Origin: an uncultured Flavobacteriaceae bacterium
Lineage (GTDB): Bacteria; Bacteroidota; Bacteroidia; Flavobacteriales; Flavobacteriaceae
DNA: 34,770 nt
Assembly (NCBI GenBank): GCA_937944485.1
Contig: CALDYU010000004.1
Coordinates: 1 to 34,770, forward strand
Direction of reading: 5' to 3'
The translations under genes were made by a program, and so were the position numbers. Position 1 is the stretch's first letter. Each line of letters opens with the position of its first letter. This document shows positions 26,065-31,969 of the stretch, piece after piece. The notes under the pieces are model-generated. The model saw only the letters and a list, made by a program, of their open reading frames with translations. It ran no database searches and was not told the origin of the DNA.

Positions 26065-26796
26065 TTAATTTTTAGAAAATGAAGTTACAAGCGAGCTTAA
26101 AATATAAAAACCAATAATAACCGGAATAGCAACAAATTTCATTGTAATCAATAAAACCAGACTTACAATTATAAATATATAACGCAATGCATTCTCTTGA
26201 AACTGCCAATTTTTAAATTTTAGCGCAAAGAGTTTGATATTCGAATTAAGCAAAAAGGCACTTAAAACCGTGAAGCCAATTAAAAACCAATGGTTCAAAA
26301 TAATTCCATTCAGTAATTCACTATTTTGATGCAGCATTATTAAAGGCAATGAAAGTATAAGTATTGCATTTGCTGGCGTTGGCAAACCAATAAATGAGGT
26401 TGTTTGATTTTCATCAATATTAAATTTCGCCAAGCGGTACGCCGAAGCCATGGTAACCACAAAACCAAAAAAAGCTAAGGGACCTACCGCCAATTTGTCA
26501 AAAAAAGTAGCCCCTACATTCCATCCGATGGGGCCTGCCATTTTGAATAATTGAAACATAACAATGCCCGGGACTAATCCGCTAGTTATCATATCTGCAA
26601 GAGAATCTAACTGCAAGCCCAAATCACTTTTCACATTTAGTAAGCGGGCTGCAAAGCCATCAAAAAAATCAAAAACAATTCCTAATACAACAAAAACAGC
26701 GGCCAGTTCTAATTCATTTGACACAGCATAAATGGTAGCAATACATCCGCAGAAAACATTCAGAAGGGTAATAAAATTAGGTAGATGTCTTTTCAT
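26065..26796 (-). CDS. pssA: CDP-diacylglycerol-serine O-phosphatidyltransferase
   Basis: Makes phosphatidylserine, the precursor of phosphatidylethanolamine, in the inner membrane. The CDP-alcohol phosphatidyltransferase motif D-G-x2-A-R-x8-G-x3-D-x3-D is complete: D46, G47, R51, G60, D64, D68. The start MKRHLPNFITLLNVFCGC is typical of the bacterial type II enzyme, and about seven hydrophobic helices follow. The length of 243 residues is normal for Bacteroidota. It is the first gene of the operon with lgt and the metal module. The region before it (26797-26981) has three small dyads and is divergent to the DUF4105 gene. Confidence 0.95.
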   Translation of the reverse strand: MKRHLPNFITLLNVFCGCIATIYAVSNELELAAVFVVLGIVFDFFDGFAARLLNVKSDLGLQLDSLADMITSGLVPGIVMFQLFKMAGPIGWNVGATFFDKLAVGPLAFFGFVVTMASAYRLAKFNIDENQTTSFIGLPTPANAILILSLPLIMLHQNSELLNGIILNHWFLIGFTVLSAFLLNSNIKLFALKFKNWQFQENALRYIFIIVSLVLLITMKFVAIPVIIGFYILSSLVTSFSKN

Positions 26797-26803
26797 TTTC
26801 GAC

Positions 26804-26860
26804 GTTTGAACAAACAGTCGTGAAACACGATCGCGAGGTACTCGTTTCGGCTATACCTCG
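26804..26860. promoter_or_regulatory. Three consecutive inverted repeats between pssA and the DUF4105 gene
   Basis: GTTTG/CAAAC (26804-26808, 26811-26815), TCGTG/CACGA (26818-26822, 26826-26830, AAA between) and CGAGGTA/TACCTCG (26834-26840, 26854-26860) follow one another within 57 bp, 8 nt before the pssA start. They could be operator sites or leader hairpins of the pssA-lgt transcript. No regulator is known. Confidence 0.35.
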
Positions 26861-26981
26861 AATTTGAGAGAAGCCCTAGCGTATTAAATCTCGTTTGTCA
26901 CGTAAAAATAATACAATTTTTAAGGAATCTGTTTAGTCCGTTATTTATTATGATATTTGTACCTTCTATTTTCTGCTTAAA

Positions 26982-28163
26982 ATGAATTTCAAAAAACAGC
27001 TCTTTTTACTTTGCCTAGTATGGTCGATACTCGGATTCTCGCAAATGCGAGAATTATCGCCTTTAGCAAAAGTAAGTTTACTAACCGTAGGTACAGCAGA
27101 TGAATTAAGTTCTCAGTTCGGCCATACTGCCATTCGCATTCAAGATCCGACGACAAACTTTGATACTGTTTTGGGTTATGGCGGATTTGATTTTGAAGAC
27201 CCAAATTTTTATTTCAAATTCACTACCGGAAAACTCGACTATAGCATGACTGCTAGTCGGTATGACCGTTTTATAGCCCGCTATAAAATAGAAAAGAGAT
27301 GGGTGCAAGAGCAGACGCTAAACTTGACACACGAGCAGAAAAATACATTGTTTGCTTTTTTACAAAATAATTACCGAGAAGAAAATCGCACCTACAAATA
27401 TGATTTTTTGTTTGATAATTGCGCAACTAAAATACCTGAAGTTTTTAGTGCTATTTATAATAATAGTCTAAATTTTGATTCGAGTTATATCAAAAAAACA
27501 TCTACCTTCAGGCAACTTATACATGAGACTTTAGACACGAATTCTTGGTCTACCTTCGGTATCGATTTAGCTTTAGGCGCTGTAATTGATCGAAAAGCAA
27601 GTGCTTGGGAGCATCAATTTTTGCCATTATATGTACAACAACAATTTCGTCATATCAAGATTGATGGTGTGCCTCTTGTTGGTAATGAAAAGTTAGTTTT
27701 AGATGTACCACCACTACCTAAAAAGAATAATTTCTTTTTGTCACCATTGTTTTTTTTATTAGTACTGTTACTAATTACAGTATTTATTACCTATACAGAC
27801 CATAAAAAACAACGCCGCTCGCGATGGTTAGACTTTAGCTTGTTTCTAGTAACTGGTATTGTCGGACTTCTTATCACCTTTCTTTGGTTTGCTACAGATC
27901 ACTCTTCGACCAAACTCAATTTTAACATACTATGGGCCTTTGCTCCCAATTTATTCATGATATTTTTAATGTTGAAAAAGCAACTGCCATTGTGGTTTTC
28001 GAAATACGTACTCCTCCTCCTCATTGGCATTGCTATAACGATTATATTATGGCTATTTGGTATACAAATTTTCTCTCCACTATTGATTATAATCTTAATT
28101 TCTTTAGGACTACGATATCTGTTCCTTTTTAGGTTTAAACAAAATAAATTTTCAACCCATTAA
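26982..28163 (+). CDS. DUF4105 membrane protein, related to lipoprotein N-acyltransferase Lnb
   Basis: Protein of 393 residues with a signal peptide (ILGFSQMRE). Residues 28-180 are a periplasmic DUF4105 domain with the likely catalytic histidine in S-S-Q-F-G-H48-T-A and cysteine in F-D-N-C147-A-T-K. The C-terminal third has about five transmembrane helices from residue 250 on. The same domain occurs in enterococcal Lnb, which uses Cys and His to move an acyl group to the lipoprotein N-terminus, and homologues in Bacteroidota have been suggested to do this job where lnt is absent. Function here is inferred from family and from nearness to lgt (divergent, beyond pssA). It lies 18 nt before the ABC-F gene. 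Confidence 0.85.
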   Translation: MNFKKQLFLLCLVWSILGFSQMRELSPLAKVSLLTVGTADELSSQFGHTAIRIQDPTTNFDTVLGYGGFDFEDPNFYFKFTTGKLDYSMTASRYDRFIARYKIEKRWVQEQTLNLTHEQKNTLFAFLQNNYREENRTYKYDFLFDNCATKIPEVFSAIYNNSLNFDSSYIKKTSTFRQLIHETLDTNSWSTFGIDLALGAVIDRKASAWEHQFLPLYVQQQFRHIKIDGVPLVGNEKLVLDVPPLPKKNNFFLSPLFFLLVLLLITVFITYTDHKKQRRSRWLDFSLFLVTGIVGLLITFLWFATDHSSTKLNFNILWAFAPNLFMIFLMLKKQLPLWFSKYVLLLLIGIAITIILWLFGIQIFSPLLIIILISLGLRYLFLFRFKQNKFSTH

Positions 28164-28181
28164 TTCGCAAGCAGCCAAAAA

Positions 28182-30083
28182 ATGAACTTACTGACGGTAG
28201 AAAATATTTCAAAAGCTTTTGGCGAATTAGTACTATTTAAGGATATTTCTTTTGGTGTAAATAAAGATCAGAAAATTGCCTTTATTGCTAAAAATGGTAC
28301 TGGAAAAACATCAATTTTAAAAATGCTTTCGGGCAACGACACCCCTGATACGGGGCAAATTAATTACCGAAAAGATATTCGGGTTTCTTTCTTAGAGCAA
28401 GAACCAGAAATGAATGTTGATTTAACCATCGAAGAAACCATATTCGCTTCAGATAATGAGATTTTGAAGGTCATATCAAACTATGAAAAAGCCTTAGAGA
28501 ATACCGACGATGCCGATGCTTATCAAATGGCTTTCGAGGCCATGGATCGATTCAACGCATGGGATTTTGAAACTCAATACAAACAAATTCTCTTCAAATT
28601 AAAACTCGAAGACCTCAGCGTTAAAGTTGGTTTGTTATCTGGAGGTCAAAAAAAGCGACTTGCTTTGGCCAATGCCTTAATCAATCAACCGGAATTACTG
28701 ATTTTAGATGAACCAACCAACCATCTAGATCTTGAAATGATCGAGTGGTTAGAACAGTACTTTGCTAAAGAAAATATGACCTTATTTATGGTAACGCACG
28801 ATCGCTACTTTCTAGAACGCGTCTGCAATGAAATCATAGAATTAGATAATGGTAAGCTTTATCCGTACAAGGGAAATTACTCGTATTATTTAGAAAAGAA
28901 AGAGGCGCGTATTGAGCAAGAAGCCGTAGAGCACCACAAAACCAAACTACTATTCAAAAAAGAATTGGGTTGGATGCGCAAACAACCCAAAGCGCGTACC
29001 ACTAAATCAAAATCGCGCATCGATGACTTTCATAAAATAAAAGAAAAAGCAAGCCTAAGACGCAAAGACCATGAAATACAATTAGAGATTAATATGGAAC
29101 GAATGGGAAGTAAAATTCTTGAGTTGCATAAAATTTCAAAAGCGTATCCTGACAAACCCATTCTAAATCAGTTTGAATACAATTTCATCAAAGGAGAGCG
29201 TATCGGTATTATTGGGAAAAATGGCACTGGTAAATCAACTTTTTTGAACATCTTAACCGGCGTTGACCAACCCGATACAGGCAAGGTCATTATTGGAGAA
29301 ACTATAAAATTCGGATACTATACCCAAAAAGGAATAGCCATCAAAGAAGGGCAAAAGGTCATTGATGTGATTCGCGAATACGGTGATTACATTCCGCTAA
29401 TGAAAGGCCGTCAAATATCGGCGCAGCAATTATTAGAACGTTTCCTATTTGATAGAAAAAAGCAGTATGATTTTGTTGATAAACTAAGTGGTGGCGAGCG
29501 AAAGCGACTTTACTTATGCACAGTTTTAATACAGAATCCTAATTTCTTAATCTTAGATGAACCAACTAATGACTTAGATATCGTTACTCTAAACGTATTA
29601 GAGAGCTTTTTACTAGATTTCCCAGGATGTTTGATCGTTGTGTCGCATGATCGTTATTTTATGGATAAGATTGTAGACCACCTATTTGTATTTAGAGGCA
29701 ATGGGGTTATTGAAGATTTTCCGGGTAACTACTCCGATTTTAGGGCGTATGAAGACAGTAGCGTCATTGAAAATAGGGCAGCTAAAGAAAAATTAAAAGA
29801 AAAATTAAAAGAAAAAAGTAAGGAAGCCAAAACCGATAAGAAATCATGGAAAACTAATGACAGCACTAAAAAATTGTCTTATGCGCAGCAGAAAGAATAC
29901 AAACAGCTCGAGAAAGAAATTCAAAAACTAGAATTTAAAAAAGGGGAAATAGAACAGCAGTTTGTTACTGGTGACCTTTCGGTGGATGACATTACTGAAC
30001 TTTCAAAAAATTTAAAAGAAATTAGCGATGGTATTGAAACGAAGACCGAAAGATGGTTTGAATTATCAGCACTCATTGAATAA
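28182..30083 (+). CDS. ABC-F family ATPase (Uup/EttA-like translation factor)
   Basis: Soluble tandem-ATPase protein of 633 residues without membrane domain, acting on ribosomes in this family. First domain: Walker A AKNGTGKTS near residue 36 (Ala in place of the first Gly), signature LLSGGQKKR near 152, Walker B LLILDEPTNHLD near 172. The P-site linker (about 240-310) is basic (RKQPKARTTKSKSRIDDF). Second domain: GKNGTGKST near 347, LSGGERKR near 440, LILDEPTNDLD near 460. The C-terminal region 525-633 is a Lys/Glu-rich coiled coil, as in Uup. It overlaps the next gene by one base (TAATG). Confidence 0.94.
   Translation: MNLLTVENISKAFGELVLFKDISFGVNKDQKIAFIAKNGTGKTSILKMLSGNDTPDTGQINYRKDIRVSFLEQEPEMNVDLTIEETIFASDNEILKVISNYEKALENTDDADAYQMAFEAMDRFNAWDFETQYKQILFKLKLEDLSVKVGLLSGGQKKRLALANALINQPELLILDEPTNHLDLEMIEWLEQYFAKENMTLFMVTHDRYFLERVCNEIIELDNGKLYPYKGNYSYYLEKKEARIEQEAVEHHKTKLLFKKELGWMRKQPKARTTKSKSRIDDFHKIKEKASLRRKDHEIQLEINMERMGSKILELHKISKAYPDKPILNQFEYNFIKGERIGIIGKNGTGKSTFLNILTGVDQPDTGKVIIGETIKFGYYTQKGIAIKEGQKVIDVIREYGDYIPLMKGRQISAQQLLERFLFDRKKQYDFVDKLSGGERKRLYLCTVLIQNPNFLILDEPTNDLDIVTLNVLESFLLDFPGCLIVVSHDRYFMDKIVDHLFVFRGNGVIEDFPGNYSDFRAYEDSSVIENRAAKEKLKEKLKEKSKEAKTDKKSWKTNDSTKKLSYAQQKEYKQLEKEIQKLEFKKGEIEQQFVTGDLSVDDITELSKNLKEISDGIETKTERWFELSALIE
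29784..29817 (+). repeat. 12 bp direct repeat in the ABC-F C-terminal arm
   Basis: AAAGAAAAATTA occurs twice in tandem (29784-29795, 29796-29807) followed by a partial third copy, encoding KEKL-KEKL-KEKS in the coiled-coil arm. The repeat is in frame, so copy-number change would lengthen the arm by four residues. Confidence 0.6.
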
Positions 30084-30577
30084 TGTATAAACTAATCCGT
30101 TATTTCAAACACCAATTAACCGCAACCAATCAATACGGAATACATTCGCCATTCGTTTATAATTTTCTCACCAAATGTCTGTATGCCAAACCAAAAATGA
30201 AAAGCTCGAAAAGTGATGCCGTACTACTTAAAAGCATCCCGTATTTTAAGTTAAATCGACTTCAGTGTATTCCTAAAAATCAAAAAATCGAAGGTCTCAT
30301 TCAGAAAAAGTACGGTATGCTTCCTGTTACAAATGAACCCTTTGATATTCTAAGATTTGAAAACCCAAGTAGCACTATTATAGCTGTGTTTCACGAAAAA
30401 ATAAACACTGGCGGCCTCATTTTTATCGACAACATACACAGGAATAAAGAAAATTCGAAAAATTGGAACACCCTAATAAATCACACCAAAGTTACGGTCT
30501 CTATTGATTTGTTCTATTGCGGCTTATTGTTCTTTCGACAAGAACAGGTAAAACAACATTTTAAGATTCGAATTTAA
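30083..30577 (+). CDS. Methyltransferase homologue lacking its SAM-binding core
   Basis: Protein of 164 residues. Both ends resemble a class I SAM-dependent methyltransferase of Flavobacteriaceae: an N-terminal TNQYGIHSPFVYNFLTKCLY segment, and a C-terminal GGLIFIDNIHRNKENSKNW ... KVTVSIDLFYCGLLFFR segment. In my memory such proteins have 220-260 residues with a glycine-rich motif I (ELG-x-G type) in the middle. That motif is missing here: the central 60-70 residues are short, basic and do not match the Rossmann core. The frame is open and overlaps the ABC-F stop by one base, so it may be a shortened protein or an in-frame decayed gene. Catalysis is unlikely. Confidence 0.62.
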   Translation: MYKLIRYFKHQLTATNQYGIHSPFVYNFLTKCLYAKPKMKSSKSDAVLLKSIPYFKLNRLQCIPKNQKIEGLIQKKYGMLPVTNEPFDILRFENPSSTIIAVFHEKINTGGLIFIDNIHRNKENSKNWNTLINHTKVTVSIDLFYCGLLFFRQEQVKQHFKIRI

Positions 30578-30608
30578 TCCAGTAAATTTAACTAGAATCA
30601 GAAATGCT

Positions 30609-30749
30609 ATGAGTAATAATACAATTTATATGGTTTTAGGTGGCGTATTTATGCTCTACCTGATGATCACCATTGCAACTCGGAATAAATCAAAAGCACG
30701 AAAATCAAAAGAGTTTATGGAAGATTATAAACGGCGTGATAAGAAATAA
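30609..30749 (+). CDS. Small single-pass membrane protein, 46 residues
   Basis: Short ORF of 46 codons. The N-terminus MSNNTIYMVLGG leads into one transmembrane helix (IYMVLGGVFMLYLMITIA), followed by a strongly basic and charged cytoplasmic tail (RNKSKARKSKEFMEDYKR). I recall similar short tail-bearing proteins in other Flavobacteriaceae, but no function is known. It lies 31 nt after the methyltransferase-like gene and 75 nt before the adenosyltransferase gene on the same strand. The clear membrane-plus-basic-tail design and the gene-tight spacing support it as real. Confidence 0.68.
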   Translation: MSNNTIYMVLGGVFMLYLMITIATRNKSKARKSKEFMEDYKRRDKK

Positions 30750-30824
30750 ATACGCCTTATTACGGCAATACGAATTCAGAGGTTTCTTTAATATTCGCTG
30801 ATTCTTTAAACTTGAACTATTTCG

Positions 30825-31400
30825 ATGAAAATATATACAAAAACGGGTGATAAAGGTACTACTGCATTGTTTGGAGGCACCCGTGTTGACAAACATCATA
30901 TACGCATAGAAAGCTATGGCACCATTGATGAACTGAATGCATGGTTGGGTTTAATACGTGATCAAGAAATAGCCATTCCTATTAAAAATAACATTGCTTT
31001 AGTTCAAGAAAAACTCTTTACTGTTGGAGCCATTTTGGCAACTGACCCAGAAAAAGCCATTTTAAAAAATGGCAAGGAACGTTTGAATATTCCTAAAATT
31101 ACAGCTAACGATATCATTTTTCTTGAAAATGAAATTGATGCTATGGATGCCGAACTTGAGCCAATGACTCATTTTATTTTACCTGGAGGGCATACCGTGG
31201 TGTCATACTGTCACCTTGCCCGTACGGTTTGTCGTAGAGCCGAGCGTATGGCATCACATTTAAATACTATGGAAACCACTGATATCATGGTTTTAAAATA
31301 CATCAATAGACTTTCCGATTATCTCTTTGTTATGGCACGAAAATTGTCTAAAGATTTGAAAGCAGAAGAAATAAAATGGATTCCTCGAAAAAAGGACTAA
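30825..31400 (+). CDS. Cob(I)alamin adenosyltransferase, PduO type
   Basis: Makes adenosylcobalamin from cob(I)alamin and ATP. The PduO-type N-terminal motif TGDKGTTALFGGTRVDKHH (residues 5-23) and the ESYGTIDELNAWLGLIRD segment (about 28-45) bind ATP. VCRRAERMA near residue 135 and YINRLSDYLFVMARK near 153 are the conserved C-terminal helices. The length of 191 residues is normal. The product would serve B12-dependent enzymes such as methylmalonyl-CoA mutase and, in this genome, the CarH-like regulator at 146-1045. A stop at 31398-31400 is followed by a promoter for the next gene, so it ends its unit. Confidence 0.93.
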   Translation: MKIYTKTGDKGTTALFGGTRVDKHHIRIESYGTIDELNAWLGLIRDQEIAIPIKNNIALVQEKLFTVGAILATDPEKAILKNGKERLNIPKITANDIIFLENEIDAMDAELEPMTHFILPGGHTVVSYCHLARTVCRRAERMASHLNTMETTDIMVLKYINRLSDYLFVMARKLSKDLKAEEIKWIPRKKD

Positions 31401-31467
31401 TAATTCCGTTTTTTCTTCGTTATCAAACTATTAGCAATAAAATTTTTAATAAAAAAGTTGAAAATAC

Positions 31468-31497
31468 TTGGCTATTTCCATTTAAAAATTATTTTTG
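31468..31497 (+). promoter_or_regulatory. Bacteroidota-type promoter of the DUF2795 gene
   Basis: TTG (31468-31470), 19 nt, TATTTTTG (31490-31497) is a full consensus match, ending 26 nt before the ATG at 31524. It is the best promoter match found in the window. Confidence 0.65.
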
Positions 31498-31523
31498 CAA
31501 AAAATTAAAATTACACAATTACC

Positions 31524-31748
31524 ATGTATTGGACATTAGAACTAGCATCTTATTTAAGTGATGCACCATGGCCTGCTACCAAAGACGAGTTGATTGATTA
31601 TTCAATTCGTACAGGAGCACCCTTAGAAGTGGTTGAGAACCTACAATCTATGGAAGAAGAAGGAGGCGAGGTTTACGAGTCGATCGAAGAAATTTGGCCA
31701 GACTACCCTACCGAAGAAGATTACCTTTGGAATGAGGATGAATATTAA
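31524..31748 (+). CDS. DUF2795 domain protein
   Basis: Small acidic cytosolic protein of 74 residues. The DUF2795 domain is read directly: YLSDAPWPATKDELIDYSIR, APLEVVENLQSMEEEG, with a very acidic C-terminus (EEIWPDYPTEEDYLWNEDEY). Members of the family have no known reaction. In Flavobacteriaceae this gene is often directly upstream of secA, as here. It has its own promoter (31468-31497) and a clear terminator (31776-31802), so it is probably expressed as a short abundant transcript independent of secA. Confidence 0.9.
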   Translation: MYWTLELASYLSDAPWPATKDELIDYSIRTGAPLEVVENLQSMEEEGGEVYESIEEIWPDYPTEEDYLWNEDEY

Positions 31749-31775
31749 AAAATAAATTAGAACTTATATTCGTAT

Positions 31776-31802
31776 AAAAAAGTCTCTTTGGAGGCTTTTT
31801 TT
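31776..31802 (+). terminator. Rho-independent terminator after the DUF2795 gene
   Basis: An 11 bp stem with one G-T wobble (AAAAAAGTCTC at 31776-31786, GAGGCTTTTTT at 31791-31801) around a TTTG loop, ending in a run of seven T, 28 nt after the stop codon. Confidence 0.85.
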
Positions 31803-31825
31803 ATGGACTTTCCTTTTGGTTTCGG

Positions 31826-31833
31826 TAATTTTG
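31826..31833 (+). promoter_or_regulatory. Candidate -7 box for secA
   Basis: TAATTTTG matches TAnnTTTG and lies after the DUF2795 terminator. It would give secA a leader of about 130 nt. No TTG is found at the usual spacing upstream, so support is partial. Confidence 0.33.
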
Positions 31834-31969
31834 TCAGATATCGTACTTTTTTAGGGGCGAAATAGAAACTGGAATACCTTTTGTTCCATCCAAGACACTT
31901 AATAGTATACAAGATAGCAAGCCGTTCAGTTACTTTCAACAAAACGGTGTATTCATATAAAATAAGAAG

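Noticed and set aside
31803..31865. 20-codon ORF upstream of secA, considered as a SecM-like leader peptide
   Set aside because: It begins in the terminator T-run, lies across the candidate -7 box, and has no signal-like segment or arrest motif.
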